DNA of 64,000 nt from an uncultured Lachnospiraceae bacterium (GCA_947629545.1 CANREE010000001.1:1-64000), one strand, 5' to 3'; counted from the first letter of the stretch, positions 20,443 to 31,543 are shown. The notes: generated by a model not told the origin, from the letters alone. Numbers and translations: made by a program.

Positions 20443-21778
20443 TCTGCTCGGCATGAGCGTGAGCAATCTGAAGCGGCGTAAGATGCGGACATTCCTGACC
20501 GTGCTGGGCGTCATTATCGGTACCGCTTCGGTAGTCATCATGGTGTCCCTGGGGATAGGTCTGAACGGCCTGATGATGGAGCAGTACTCGTCCTACGGGG
20601 ATATGACGATGGTCACAGTAAATTCCAACACTTATTACGGCGGCGGGCAGGATGTGGACGAGAGCCAGTTCCTGACGGATGATACGATGAAACAGATTGC
20701 CGTTTTAGATCATGTGACCAATGTGTCACCGGTGCTGCGGGCCGATGTGGTTCTGAAGCAGGGGCTTTATTACTGCAGCCAGAGTATCACTGGCGTGTCC
20801 AGAGATTATTTGGAGAAAATTCCGCTGGGACAGGGGGAGCTTGCGGCGGCAGATGACAACGAGCTCAAGTTCTATTACGGCAATCGTGTGATTATGTGGT
20901 TCAGCAATGAGAAGACCGGCGCCGGTTATGGGGATAATGAAGAACTGCCGCCGGTAGATTTCATGGGGAAGCCCATGTTCGTTATCTTTGATACCAATGC
21001 TTACTGGCAGACCCGCGGGAACAACACGGAGTCGTCTGTCAAGCCGCCGAAGAAATACCTGATCGGGACCGGCGGGGTAGTAGAGGGGACATTTCGGGAT
21101 TATAATAATTATTCCTACGACATTTACTGTGATGCGGAACTTCTTAAGCAGCAGCTGAAGACGATCTTCAGGAAGAATCCCATCCCCGGGCAGCCGACCA
21201 ACCGCAAGGGAAAGCCGTATCCGTATTTTGTTTATAGTCAGCTCATGGTTTTTGTGGACGATATGGAGAATGTCACCGACGTTCAGAAACAGCTCTCCGA
21301 TATGGGATATCAGACCAACAGCCAGATGGAGTGGATCGAGCAGGCCCAGCAGACGTACGGCATGGTGCAGCTGGTCCTTGGCGGGATCGGCGCGGTCAGT
21401 CTGTTCGTAGCGGCCATCGGCATCGCCAATACGATGATGATGTCCATCTACGAGCGGACCAAGGAGATCGGCGTCATCAAGGTGCTGGGCTGCGATATGC
21501 GCAACATCCGCAATATGTTCCTTCTTGAGTCGGGGTTTATCGGATTTATGGGCGGCGTAGTGGGCTTATGCATCAGCTATGGCGTCGGCTACGCGATGAA
21601 CCATTTCCTGTCGCTGGGTCAGATGATGATGGGCGTGGACGGCGATATTTCGCGGATTCCTTTCTGGCTGGCCGGAGGCGCCATTGTCTTTGCAATTCTG
21701 GTGGGTATGCTCGCCGGGTTCTTCCCCTCGCTTCGGGCGATGCACCTGAGCCCGCTGGCGGCAATCCGAAACGAATGA
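20429..21778 (+). CDS. ABC transporter permease (MacB/FtsX family)
   Basis: RRKMRTFLTVLGVIIGTASVVIMVSLG; C-terminal SIYERTKEIGVIKVLG and LSPLAAIRNE. Confidence 0.92.
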   Translation: MRFLDLLGMSVSNLKRRKMRTFLTVLGVIIGTASVVIMVSLGIGLNGLMMEQYSSYGDMTMVTVNSNTYYGGGQDVDESQFLTDDTMKQIAVLDHVTNVSPVLRADVVLKQGLYYCSQSITGVSRDYLEKIPLGQGELAAADDNELKFYYGNRVIMWFSNEKTGAGYGDNEELPPVDFMGKPMFVIFDTNAYWQTRGNNTESSVKPPKKYLIGTGGVVEGTFRDYNNYSYDIYCDAELLKQQLKTIFRKNPIPGQPTNRKGKPYPYFVYSQLMVFVDDMENVTDVQKQLSDMGYQTNSQMEWIEQAQQTYGMVQLVLGGIGAVSLFVAAIGIANTMMMSIYERTKEIGVIKVLGCDMRNIRNMFLLESGFIGFMGGVVGLCISYGVGYAMNHFLSLGQMMMGVDGDISRIPFWLAGGAIVFAILVGMLAGFFPSLRAMHLSPLAAIRNE

Positions 21779-21850
21779 CATGGTCTTGCGGGAATAGGCA
21801 GGAAGAAAGCCGTTCCGTCAGGACGTACAATATGAAATGTGCGTGAAAAA

Positions 21851-21880
21851 GAAAAAGTCCCGAATCTTCGGGACTTTCTC
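21851..21880 (-). terminator. Rho-independent terminator for tRNA-Leu
   Basis: Minus strand reads aaagtcccgaagattcgggactttttctttttc. Confidence 0.8.
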
Positions 21881-21882
21881 TA

Positions 21883-21966
21883 TGCAGAAGATGGGAGTCG
21901 AACCCACAAGGTATTGCTACCACACGGACCTGAACCGTGCGCGTCTGCCAATTCCGCCACTTCTGC
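21883..21966 (-). tRNA. tRNA-Leu, anticodon CAG
   Basis: Minus strand gcagaagtggcggaattggcagacgcgcacggTTCAGGTccgtg...gggttcgactcccatcttctgca; long variable arm; CCA not encoded. Confidence 0.93.
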
Positions 21967-21979
21967 ACGAACAATAGGG

Positions 21980-22008
21980 ATTATAACCCACTTTCATGCG
22001 TCTGTCAA
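21980..22008 (-). promoter_or_regulatory. tRNA-Leu promoter, perfect TTGACA-N17-TATAAT
   Basis: Reverse strand ttgacagacgcatgaaagtgggttataat directly upstream of the tRNA. Confidence 0.85.
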
Positions 22009-22107
22009 CACTTTTTTTCAAAAAAATATCGCTCGAAATCCTGACGGGCACCTGACGATGCGAAGCCAATATATCATAACCGGAGGAGGAATACAATAAG
22101 CCGATAT

Positions 22108-22548
22108 TTATTTTGTACGCGCCTTTTCAACGGCCGTTTCGATGGCGCCGAGTACCGCCTGAGACGTGTAGCGTGTTTCCATCGGATAGGAAAGATCCGT
22201 GAGGGATTGGCTGCTCAGGATCTGGGCGGCCAGGTCGTCCATGACAGGCTGCATCAGCGGGTACATTGTAGTGACGGACTCGTCTAAGGAGACGAAGGAG
22301 ATGGAATTGATCCGTTCTGCGTCCACAGCGACCTCAACGTTCACGTTGCGGTTGCCTACGGTCAGGGAAGCCGTGTAGACACCGGGAACATAAGCGGAGG
22401 CGGGATTGGAATCGGGCGAGGCAGTCCCGTGTTTCGGGCGGAACATGATCAGAAGCAGCGTGACAAGCAGTATGGCAAACCCGATAAAGATGGCTGTGTA
22501 GATGATCTCCTTCATTTTCAGTACAACGATCTTGGTTTTGGAGCTCAT
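22108..22548 (-). CDS. Membrane-anchored protein, possibly FMN-binding-domain-like
   Basis: N-terminal TM; YVPGVYTASLTVGNRNVNVEVAVDAERINSISF pattern. Confidence 0.6.
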   Translation of the reverse strand: MSSKTKIVVLKMKEIIYTAIFIGFAILLVTLLLIMFRPKHGTASPDSNPASAYVPGVYTASLTVGNRNVNVEVAVDAERINSISFVSLDESVTTMYPLMQPVMDDLAAQILSSQSLTDLSYPMETRYTSQAVLGAIETAVEKARTK

Positions 22549-22700
22549 GGCAGACCTCCGGGGAAATTGGTTTGGTACAGTGTATTAGGCCGGTTGGGAA
22601 AATATGCTGGCGGTGCCGTGGATTTCGGTGTATAATTGAAAGCAGGAAATCTTCCGGCGCGCCGAAAGCGCGGCCGGCAGGGGAAGGACGTAAGATTGTC

Positions 22701-25700
22701 ATGTCGCTTCAGTTCATCATCGGGAGTTCCGGCTCCGGCAAGACATACAGACTTTATAAGGATCTGATCGAGAGGTCCCTGCGGGAACCCCGTTCCTCTT
22801 TTATTGTGATCGTGCCGGAGCAGTTCACGATGCAGACGCAGAAGCAGATCGTGTCCATGCATCCGGATCACGGGACCATGAATATTGATATCGTCAGCTT
22901 CAATCGGCTGGCGTATCGGGTGTTTGAGGAACTGGCGGTGGAGCATCCGGCAGTCCTGGACGATATGGGCAAATCCATGGTGCTTCGGAAGGTGGCGGCG
23001 GAACAGAAGAAGAACCTGAAGCTTTACGGAGGCCATTTGAACCAGACCGGCTTTATCAATCAGATGAAATCTATGCTGTCAGAGTTATATCAGTATGGGA
23101 TCCGGCCGGAGGTACTGGACGAGGTGGCCGGAAAGGCCGAAAGCGCCCTTCTTAAGGCCAAATGCGAGGATCTCGCGGTGATGTTCCGCGCCTTTTTGGA
23201 GGCGATTGACCGGCGTTTTATTACGGCAGAAGAAATATTGGATGTGCTGTGCCGGGTACTTCCGGAGTCGGAACTGATAAAGCGCAGTGTGATCGCGCTT
23301 GACGGTTATACGGGTTTTACCCCGGTGCAGTATCGTATTCTGGAGTTGTTGATGATGAATGCCAGGCAGGTGACGGTGACCGTCGGTATGGATCCGGCCG
23401 CAGGTCCGTATCAGCGGGGGAGATACCAGAACCTGTTCTATATGGGTAAGGAAATAGTCGGTAAGCTTACGGAACTGTCTGCGGCGCATGGAGTGGAGCG
23501 GAATGCGGATGTGCTGTTGGGGATGGCGGGACCAGCGGAGCCGAAAGCGGCCGGCGGGGAAAGCGGCCGGCGGAAAAGCGCCTCGGAAGCGGACGGATGT
23601 GTCGGGGCTCTGTGGAGATTCAGGGACAGCCCTTCGATTGCGTATATCGAGAAACATCTCTACCGCTACGACGGCGCGGCGGACTGGGAGCCGGAGGAGG
23701 TAGAAGTCTGGCGGACGCCGGATCCTTCGGAGGAGGTGGCGTCCGTGGCGTCGCAGATCTGCGCTCTGGTACGCCAAAAGGGTGTCCGATACCGGGAAAT
23801 AGCCGTGATCACCGGTGATCTGGCCGGATACCGGCATGAGATCGTTAACCGGTTTCATATGGAAGGGATCCCGTTTTTCATGGACAGCAAGAAGAGTATT
23901 CTGGAGAACGCGATGGTGGAGTTCATCCGCGCCGGACTGGAAACGGTGCGGCGGGATTTCGATTATGAGAGTATGTTTCGGTATCTGAAAACCGGACTGG
24001 TACTGGAAAACCGGGAGGAGTGGGACGGACAGGAGGAACTGGATCGTCTGGAGAATTACTGTATGGCGTTGGGGATCCGCGGCTTTAAACGCTGGAGCGA
24101 GACCTGGGAGAGTACATACCGGGGCGCAGGCAGCCTGAATCTGGATCAGCTGAACGCGTTTCGCAAGGAGATCATGAAGCCGATGGAAGCGCTCAGGGAT
24201 GCCATGCGGCGGGAAGACCGAACAGTGCGGACGATGAATGAGGCGGTGATCGCCTGGCTTGAGGCGTGCTGCGTAGAAGAGAAGCTTAATTGCTGTCGGG
24301 AAGGGTTCGAACGGGACGGACAGTTTGGTCTGGCGAAGGAATATGCACAGATCTACGAGAGGGTAACGGAACTTTTCGACAGGCTGACCGGACTTCTGGG
24401 CGATGAGAAGTTGACATTGAAAGAGTATATGGAAGTCCTTGATGCCGGATTTTCAGAGATTCGGGTCGGTGTGATCCCGGCTACGGTGGATCGGGTGACG
24501 GTGGGGGATATTACGAGGACCAGACTGGATCAGATCCGGATTTTGTTCTTCATAGGTGTCAATGAGGGTGTGGTTCCGTCGAGGAAAGATTCTCAGAGCC
24601 TTCTTACGGATATGGACAGGGAGGTGTTCCGACGTTTCCGGGTTCAGCTGGCGCCTACGACGAAGGAGGATACGTTCACTCAGAGGTATTATCTGTATCT
24701 GCTGCTGACGAAGCCGTCAGAGAGGCTGATCCTGTCTTATTCCCTTTTAGATGCGGCGGGGAAAAGCCGCAGGCCGTCCGGGCTGATCGGAGAGCTTGTT
24801 CGGATGTTTCCGCGGCTTACCGTTCGGGAGATAAAAGCGGATCCCGGGCAGATCGTGTCGAAGACCGCAGGAAAGGAACTTCTGATCCGGGGACTGCGGG
24901 CGTACGCGGCGTCCGATTCTGAGCCGGAATACGGGGAGGGGGCAGTCGGTGCAGGTTTCTTCACGCTGTACCGCTGGTTTGCTGCAAACCCGGAATATGC
25001 CGGGATGATAAAAAGGCTGACGGACGCGGCTTTCTATTCTTATGAGGAGCGTGGGATCAGTAAAACGGCGGCCCGGGCTTTGTACGGTTCTGTACTTCAG
25101 GGAAGCGTTACGAGACTGGAGCAGTATGCAGCCTGTGCTTACGCCCATTTCTTAAGTTACGGTCTGGAACTAATGGAACGTCAGGAGTACCGGATCGCCG
25201 CGGCGGATATGGGCAATCTGTTTCATGGCGCCATAGATCTCTGCTTTAAGGAAATGGACGCGCGGGGGATCCGGGCGGTTCAGATGAATGAGGAGCAGAG
25301 AAAGGCTCTGGTACGGGAATGTGTCGGGAAGGTAACGTCGGAATACGGCAATACGATCCTTTTCGATTCCGCCCGCAACCGATATCTGGCAGAACGAATT
25401 GAGAGGATGACGGAACGGACGATCTGGGCGCTGACGGAACAGCTCCGGAAGGGAGATTTTGAACCGGCCGGCTATGAAGTGTCTTTTTCGGCGATTGACA
25501 ATCTGAAAGCGATGAAGATCCGTCTCTCGGACAATGAAGCGCTGCATCTTCGGGGACGCATTGACCGGCTGGATCTGTGCGAGGACGGACAGCAGGTGTA
25601 TGTGAAGATCATTGATTATAAATCTGGCGGGACGCAGTTTGACCTGGCGGCGGTGTATTATGGTCTTCAGCTTCAGCTGGTGGTCTATATGGATGCCGTG

Positions 25701-26267
25701 GTGGAACTGACGGAGCGCAGCCATCCCGGGAAGAATGTGGTACCGGCAGGCATTTTCTATTACAATATTAAGGATCCGATGATTGACAGGGAAATCGGAC
25801 AGACGCCTGAGGATGTGGACGCAGAGATCCTGAAAGCGCTGCGGATGAATGGTCTGGTCAACAGCGATCCGGAAGCGATCCGTCATCTGGACAGTCAGAT
25901 CCGGGAGAAATCAGATGTGATCCCTGTGGCGATGAAGGACGGATTGATCCAGGAGGGACGGTCATCTGTGACCGGCAGCCGGGGGTTTGAACTGCTGCGG
26001 CAGTTTGTGCGGGGACAGTTAAAGAGAGACGGCCATGAGATCCTAGACGGACGGATCAGCGTACAGCCGCAGAAAAGCGGCGGGCATACGGCCTGCGTGT
26101 ACTGTCCTTACCACGGCGTCTGCGGATTTGATACGAAGATCACCGGCTATCGATATCGCAGATTTGCGCCGGTAGACGTGCCGCAGGTGTGGGAGGAGAT
26201 GGAGAATTCCCTGACCGGCGGCAACGGCTCAGGAGAGAGGGGAGGCGCGTCAGATGCAGTGGACTGA
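22701..26267 (+). CDS. addB: ATP-dependent helicase/nuclease subunit AddB
   Basis: GSSGSGKTYRLY N-terminus, VIIDYKSGG-like nuclease motif (KIIDYKSGG), C-terminal Cys cluster CVYCPYHGVC; adjacent addA. Confidence 0.93.
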   Translation: MSLQFIIGSSGSGKTYRLYKDLIERSLREPRSSFIVIVPEQFTMQTQKQIVSMHPDHGTMNIDIVSFNRLAYRVFEELAVEHPAVLDDMGKSMVLRKVAAEQKKNLKLYGGHLNQTGFINQMKSMLSELYQYGIRPEVLDEVAGKAESALLKAKCEDLAVMFRAFLEAIDRRFITAEEILDVLCRVLPESELIKRSVIALDGYTGFTPVQYRILELLMMNARQVTVTVGMDPAAGPYQRGRYQNLFYMGKEIVGKLTELSAAHGVERNADVLLGMAGPAEPKAAGGESGRRKSASEADGCVGALWRFRDSPSIAYIEKHLYRYDGAADWEPEEVEVWRTPDPSEEVASVASQICALVRQKGVRYREIAVITGDLAGYRHEIVNRFHMEGIPFFMDSKKSILENAMVEFIRAGLETVRRDFDYESMFRYLKTGLVLENREEWDGQEELDRLENYCMALGIRGFKRWSETWESTYRGAGSLNLDQLNAFRKEIMKPMEALRDAMRREDRTVRTMNEAVIAWLEACCVEEKLNCCREGFERDGQFGLAKEYAQIYERVTELFDRLTGLLGDEKLTLKEYMEVLDAGFSEIRVGVIPATVDRVTVGDITRTRLDQIRILFFIGVNEGVVPSRKDSQSLLTDMDREVFRRFRVQLAPTTKEDTFTQRYYLYLLLTKPSERLILSYSLLDAAGKSRRPSGLIGELVRMFPRLTVREIKADPGQIVSKTAGKELLIRGLRAYAASDSEPEYGEGAVGAGFFTLYRWFAANPEYAGMIKRLTDAAFYSYEERGISKTAARALYGSVLQGSVTRLEQYAACAYAHFLSYGLELMERQEYRIAAADMGNLFHGAIDLCFKEMDARGIRAVQMNEEQRKALVRECVGKVTSEYGNTILFDSARNRYLAERIERMTERTIWALTEQLRKGDFEPAGYEVSFSAIDNLKAMKIRLSDNEALHLRGRIDRLDLCEDGQQVYVKIIDYKSGGTQFDLAAVYYGLQLQLVVYMDAVVELTERSHPGKNVVPAGIFYYNIKDPMIDREIGQTPEDVDAEILKALRMNGLVNSDPEAIRHLDSQIREKSDVIPVAMKDGLIQEGRSSVTGSRGFELLRQFVRGQLKRDGHEILDGRISVQPQKSGGHTACVYCPYHGVCGFDTKITGYRYRRFAPVDVPQVWEEMENSLTGGNGSGERGGASDAVD

Positions 26268-29200
26268 GAAACAGAAGCAGGTCATTGAGACAGGAAACTG
26301 TAATCTTCTGGTTTCTGCTGCTGCCGGGAGCGGAAAGACGGCGGTCCTTGTAGAGAGAATCATCCGTCTGATCAGCGACGGGGGCAAGCCTCTGGATATT
26401 GACAGGCTGCTGGTGATGACATTTACCAATGCGGCTGCGGCTGAGATGCGGGAGCGGATCGCGCTGGCGATCGAGAAGAAGCTTTCAGAGCAGCCGGACA
26501 ATGAGCATCTGCAGGCGCAGGCGGCTCTGGTTCCCTATGCCCAGATTATGACCATCGACAGCTTTTGTCTGAGCCTGATCAGGGATCATTTTAACGTGCT
26601 GGATATCGACCCGGCGTTTCGGATCGGCGACGAGGGGGAACTGAAGCTTTTGAGGGCTGACGTGATGGAGGAGATGCTGGAGGAGTATTATGCTGCGGGG
26701 GACGCGGCGTTTGAAAAATTTGTGGACAGTTACGCCTCCGGCAAATCGGACAGCGGAATTGAGGATTACATCATGCAGGTGTATACCTTTGCGCAGAGCA
26801 ATCCGTTCCCGGAACAGTGGACCGGCCGGTGCCGCACAGAAATGGAACAGATGGAAGCCGGGAAACTGCAGGATGCCGGCTGGATGCGGTTTTTGATGGA
26901 AGATGCGGGACGGCAGCTGCGGGAAATGATAAGCCAGTATGAAATGGCCGCAGACCTCTGCCGTGAGCCGGATGGGCCGGAGGCATATCTGCCGACGCTG
27001 CTGGAAGAATGCGCTATGCTTCGCACCCTGGCGGATGCAGAGACGTATGACGCCCTGTATGGGGGCCTGAGCCGCGCGGAGTTCGGCCGTCTTAAGGCGG
27101 TCCGCAGCGGAGACGTTGACCCGGCGAAAAAGGCGGTGGTCGTGGAATGCAGAAACCGGATCAAGAAAGCGGTGGGTGACCTGAAGGCGGCCTACGGCAC
27201 GCAGACGGGGGCGGAGGCTTCGGCGGACCAGATGGCGACGAAGGATGTGGTATTAAAGCTTCTGGAACTGGCGGATGAATTTGCCGGAAGATATCAGGCG
27301 GCAAAGAAGGACAGGAATCTGGTTGATTTTAATGATCTGGAGCATTATGCGCTGGAAATTCTGGTGGCAAAACCGCATATATCTGCGGCCGGGCCGGACA
27401 GCGTGCTGACGAACCTGGAGTATACGGAGACGGCTGACCAGTTGAGCAGCCGGTACGCGGAGATCCTGGTGGACGAATATCAGGACAGCAATTATGTGCA
27501 GGAAACGCTGATCCGGGCGCTCTCCGGCGAACGCTTCGGACGTCCGAACGTGTTTATGGTCGGCGACGTCAAACAGAGTATCTACAAATTCCGTCTGGCC
27601 CGGCCGGAACTTTTTATGGAGAAATATGAAACTTACACAAAAGAACAGGGAACAAATCGGAAGATCGAACTTCATCAGAACTTCCGCAGCCGCGTTACCG
27701 TGCTTCATAGCGTTAACCGGATCTTTTACCAGATCATGACAAAGAACCTTGGCAATGTGGATTATACGGAAGAGGCTGCCCTTCATCCTGGAGCCGTGTT
27801 CGCCGAAGGCGCGCGCTGCGGGACGCCGACAGAACTGCTGCTTTTGGATCCCGGGAAGGAATCCATGGGCGCGCTTGATGAGGAAACGGCGGATTACACG
27901 GCCCGGGAACTGGAAGCAAAGCTGATTGCGCGGCGGATGCGGGAGCTTACGGATCCGCAGAAAGGCCTTCAGGTCTGGGACAAGGAAAAGGAAGCCTACA
28001 GACCTGCCGTTTACGGCGACATGGTGATCCTTCTGCGGAGTATGTCCGGCTGGAGCGAGACTATTCTGCAGGTACTGACGCGTGAGGGAATTCCGGCTTA
28101 CGCAGAAACAGGCACCGGGTATTTTGATTCGATTGAAGTGGAGACGGTGTTGGCAATGCTGGCGGTCATTGACAATCCGATTCAGGACATTCCGCTGGCC
28201 GCAGTGCTGCGCTCTCCGATCGCAGGATTGGATGAGGAAGAACTGGCCTGGATGATGGCCGCATACCGGCAGGCGGCAGAACACAGGCAGGACCGGGGTA
28301 TCTATGGGGCGTTTCGATATCTGACAGAGATGCAGCCGGAAGAATATGCGGCGCATTTAAGCGGCGCGCTGCCGAAACTGCGCCGCTTCGGACAGCTGCT
28401 TGCAAATTTCCGTGCGCAGGCAGTTTATTTGCCGATCCATGAACTGATTTATCAGGTTTACGAGCAGACCGGTTATTACGATTATGTATCCGCAATGCCG
28501 GCGGGCCAGACCCGCCGGGCCAATCTGGATATGCTGGTCGAGAAGGCGTCGGCATTTGAGAAGACAAGCTATAAGGGCCTTTTCCGATTTATCCGCTATA
28601 TTACGCAGCTTAAAAAATATGAAACGGATTTTGGAGAAGCGTCCGCCGGACAGCATGGGAATATGGTGCGCGTCATGAGCATCCATAAGAGCAAGGGGCT
28701 GGAATTTCCTGTCGTCTTTCTGGCAGGGCTGGGTAAACCATTTAATAAACAGGATGTGCGCGGAAAGCTGCTCATTGATTCTGATCTGGGAATTGCCACA
28801 GATTTTCTGGATCTGGATATGCGCGTCAAGGGTCCGACGCTTAAGAAAAATGTGCTGAAACGAAAAATGGATCTGGACAATCTTGGCGAGGAGCTGCGGG
28901 TCCTTTATGTGGCCATGACCAGGGCAAAGGAGAAGCTGATCCTGACCGGCGCAGACCGATCCCTGGGAAAGAAAAGGGAGAAGTGGGAGAACGTGGAATG
29001 GGGACGTGTAAATGACGGTAACGGCGCATCGGCTGTCCGTCCCCCGCAAATTCCGTACACGATTCTTGCGACAGCCGGGTCTTATCTGGACTGGGTGCTG
29101 ATGGCCCATCCTGACAGGGAAGCGGGGATTGCGGTCAGTCAGGTGCCGGTGGAAACGCTTATCGGCGAGGAAGTGGCACGGCAGATCAAAAAGCGGGCCG

Positions 29201-29994
29201 GGAAGGAGGAGCTGGCACGGATGGCCGGCGATGCCGTAGCGAAGAAGGGGCACGCGGAAGATACGGCGGAAGGCGCTGCTGCAGAGGATCCTGCGGGGGC
29301 CTTGCTGAAGCAGTTGGACGCCTGCTTTGGTTATCGGTATCCGTATCGTGTCGATATCGGCCTTCATACGAAAATGACGGTTTCTGAACTGAAGAAACTG
29401 GGACAGGAAGTCGATGATTTTACCGGATTGATTCAGGCGTCTTCGGCGAAGTATCTGGATGGCGCCGATATACGGGAGAAGGCTGCCAGCCGCGGAACCG
29501 CGTATCACCGGGTGCTGGAACTGCTGGATTTTGCCGATACGAAGAACTGCGCGGATGTTGAGAAACAGATAACGGTGATGGCGGATCAGCACCGTATCGG
29601 CGTGGAGGCTGTCGGAATGGTTCGGCCTTATCCGATCTGGCGTTTTGCGGCGTCGGCGCTTGGGGCTCGCGTACGCCGCGCGCAGGAAAGGGGGCAGCTG
29701 CATCGGGAGCAGCAGTTTGTCCTCGGTATCCCTGCCAGAGAGATGGGGCTTGCCGATTCGGATGAGCTGGTGCTGGTGCAGGGAATCATTGACGCTTATC
29801 TGGAAGAGGAAGACGGGCTGGTGCTTCTGGATTATAAGACGGACCGAGTGGCAGAAGGCCAGGGAGAGATGCTGGCAAAGCGTTATCGGGTTCAGCTGGA
29901 TTACTATCAGCGGGCGCTGGAGCAGATGACGAAGAAAAATGTGAAGGAGCGGTATATTTACTCGCTGTCCCTTATGGAGGTCATATCGGTGTAA
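26254..29994 (+). CDS. addA: ATP-dependent helicase/nuclease subunit AddA
   Basis: MQWTEKQKQVIETGNCNLLVSAAAGSGKTAVLVERI, VDEYQDSN, MSIHKSKGLEFPVVFLAG, LLDYKTD nuclease motif. Confidence 0.97.
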   Translation: MQWTEKQKQVIETGNCNLLVSAAAGSGKTAVLVERIIRLISDGGKPLDIDRLLVMTFTNAAAAEMRERIALAIEKKLSEQPDNEHLQAQAALVPYAQIMTIDSFCLSLIRDHFNVLDIDPAFRIGDEGELKLLRADVMEEMLEEYYAAGDAAFEKFVDSYASGKSDSGIEDYIMQVYTFAQSNPFPEQWTGRCRTEMEQMEAGKLQDAGWMRFLMEDAGRQLREMISQYEMAADLCREPDGPEAYLPTLLEECAMLRTLADAETYDALYGGLSRAEFGRLKAVRSGDVDPAKKAVVVECRNRIKKAVGDLKAAYGTQTGAEASADQMATKDVVLKLLELADEFAGRYQAAKKDRNLVDFNDLEHYALEILVAKPHISAAGPDSVLTNLEYTETADQLSSRYAEILVDEYQDSNYVQETLIRALSGERFGRPNVFMVGDVKQSIYKFRLARPELFMEKYETYTKEQGTNRKIELHQNFRSRVTVLHSVNRIFYQIMTKNLGNVDYTEEAALHPGAVFAEGARCGTPTELLLLDPGKESMGALDEETADYTARELEAKLIARRMRELTDPQKGLQVWDKEKEAYRPAVYGDMVILLRSMSGWSETILQVLTREGIPAYAETGTGYFDSIEVETVLAMLAVIDNPIQDIPLAAVLRSPIAGLDEEELAWMMAAYRQAAEHRQDRGIYGAFRYLTEMQPEEYAAHLSGALPKLRRFGQLLANFRAQAVYLPIHELIYQVYEQTGYYDYVSAMPAGQTRRANLDMLVEKASAFEKTSYKGLFRFIRYITQLKKYETDFGEASAGQHGNMVRVMSIHKSKGLEFPVVFLAGLGKPFNKQDVRGKLLIDSDLGIATDFLDLDMRVKGPTLKKNVLKRKMDLDNLGEELRVLYVAMTRAKEKLILTGADRSLGKKREKWENVEWGRVNDGNGASAVRPPQIPYTILATAGSYLDWVLMAHPDREAGIAVSQVPVETLIGEEVARQIKKRAGKEELARMAGDAVAKKGHAEDTAEGAAAEDPAGALLKQLDACFGYRYPYRVDIGLHTKMTVSELKKLGQEVDDFTGLIQASSAKYLDGADIREKAASRGTAYHRVLELLDFADTKNCADVEKQITVMADQHRIGVEAVGMVRPYPIWRFAASALGARVRRAQERGQLHREQQFVLGIPAREMGLADSDELVLVQGIIDAYLEEEDGLVLLDYKTDRVAEGQGEMLAKRYRVQLDYYQRALEQMTKKNVKERYIYSLSLMEVISV

Positions 29995-30063
29995 AATAAT
30001 GGATTACGGCGGCGGATGGCCGTATGGGAAGGCTGTCTGCGGCAGAAAGGCGGTTTTACTTTT

Positions 30064-30456
30064 ATGTTTTTTATTATGGGAATCAATCAGGGCATGAAGG
30101 AGCTGGCGTACAACGCCTCGCTCTTTATCTGCGACCGGTGCGGCCGCTACGGCCGTTATCAGGTCTACATGACGTACACTTATCTGTCGCTGTTTTTTAT
30201 CCCTGTATTCAAGTGGGGAAAACGGTACTACGCAAAGACGAGCTGCTGCGGAACCGTCTATGAGCTGCCGCAGGAGACCGGCCGCCGTCTCGCCCGCGGC
30301 GAAGATCTGACGCTTACGCCGGAGATGCTGACAATGGTATCGGCCGGAAACGCTGCGGCTGCATGGCATCCCGCGAAGCGCTGCGCAAACTGCGGCTACG
30401 AGACGACGGAAGATTTTGAATACTGTCCGAAGTGCGGGCAGAGATTTACACATTAA
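30064..30456 (+). CDS. Zinc-ribbon domain protein
   Basis: CDRCGRYG...CC and [22 protein letters not shown]. Confidence 0.7.
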   Translation: MFFIMGINQGMKELAYNASLFICDRCGRYGRYQVYMTYTYLSLFFIPVFKWGKRYYAKTSCCGTVYELPQETGRRLARGEDLTLTPEMLTMVSAGNAAAAWHPAKRCANCGYETTEDFEYCPKCGQRFTH

Positions 30457-31543
30457 ACCGGAAGAGGATCACGTCGCCGTCCTGCACCACGTAGTCCTTG
30501 CCTTCCAGCCGCACCAGACCTTTATCGCGGGCGGCGGCGTAGGCGCCGCAGTCGAGAAGATCCTTATAGTTGACCACTTCGGCGCGGATGAAGCCCCGCT
30601 CAAAATCGGAGTGGATCTTACCGGCGGCCTGGGGAGCTTTCGTTCCCTTCTTAATGGTCCAGGCACGGGTCTCGTCTTCGCCTGAGGTCAGGAAGCTTAA
30701 AAGCCCCAGCAGATCATAGCTTGCGGCGATCAGCTTCTCAAGACCGGATTCTTTAAGCCCCAGGTCTTCCAGGAACATGGCCTTCTCGTCGTCGTCCAGT
30801 TCTGCGATCTCTTCCTCGATCTGGGCGCAGATCACGAACACCTGAGAGCCGGTCCCGGCGGCAAACTCACGAACTTTCTGCACATGAGGATTGGAAGCGC
30901 CGTCATCGGCCAGATCGTCTTCTCCTGCATTGGCGGCGAAGATCACCGGCTTATAAGTAAGAAGATTAAGACTTCCAAGGATCGCCAGCTGATCCTCGTC
31001 GTCGCAGACATAGGTACGCGCGGCCTTCCCATCTTCCAGATGCGCTTTCAGCGCCTTTAAAAGCTCCACTTCTTTCACCAGCGACTTGTCGTTAAACGCG
31101 CTCTTGGCCGTCTTGGAAAGCCGTCGCTCCAGAACCTCCAGATCGGCAAAAATCAGTTCCAGATCAATGGTCTCTATGTCCCTCAGCGGATCGACGCTGC
31201 CGTCAACATGGATCACGTTGCTGTCCTCAAAGCAGCGGACTACATGAACAATGGCATCCACTTCGCGAATATGCGAGAGAAACTGATTGCCCAGTCCCTC
31301 GCCCTTCGACGCGCCCTTCACCAGTCCCGCGATATCCACGAATTCGATCACCGCAGGCGTCACCTTCTTCGAATGATAAAGGTCGCCCAGCAGCTTAAGC
31401 CTTTCATCCGGAACCGCCACCACGCCCACGTTGGGATCGATCGTGCAGAAGGGATAATTCGCCGACTCTGCCCCCGCTTTGGTCAGGGAATTAAATAACG
31501 TACTTTTGCCTACATTCGGCAGACCAACGATTCCTAATTTCAT
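30446..31543 (-). CDS. ychF: Redox-regulated ATPase YchF (Obg-like GTPase family)
   Basis: [40 protein letters not shown]-type C-terminus; true start inside the longer ORF-track call. Confidence 0.97.
   Translation of the reverse strand: MKLGIVGLPNVGKSTLFNSLTKAGAESANYPFCTIDPNVGVVAVPDERLKLLGDLYHSKKVTPAVIEFVDIAGLVKGASKGEGLGNQFLSHIREVDAIVHVVRCFEDSNVIHVDGSVDPLRDIETIDLELIFADLEVLERRLSKTAKSAFNDKSLVKEVELLKALKAHLEDGKAARTYVCDDEDQLAILGSLNLLTYKPVIFAANAGEDDLADDGASNPHVQKVREFAAGTGSQVFVICAQIEEEIAELDDDEKAMFLEDLGLKESGLEKLIAASYDLLGLLSFLTSGEDETRAWTIKKGTKAPQAAGKIHSDFERGFIRAEVVNYKDLLDCGAYAAARDKGLVRLEGKDYVVQDGDVILFRFNV

Noticed and set aside
28357-29703. 448-aa minus-strand ORF opposite addA
   Set aside because: Shadow ORF antisense to a clear helicase gene; His/Arg/Gln-rich composition typical of mirrored GC-rich codons.
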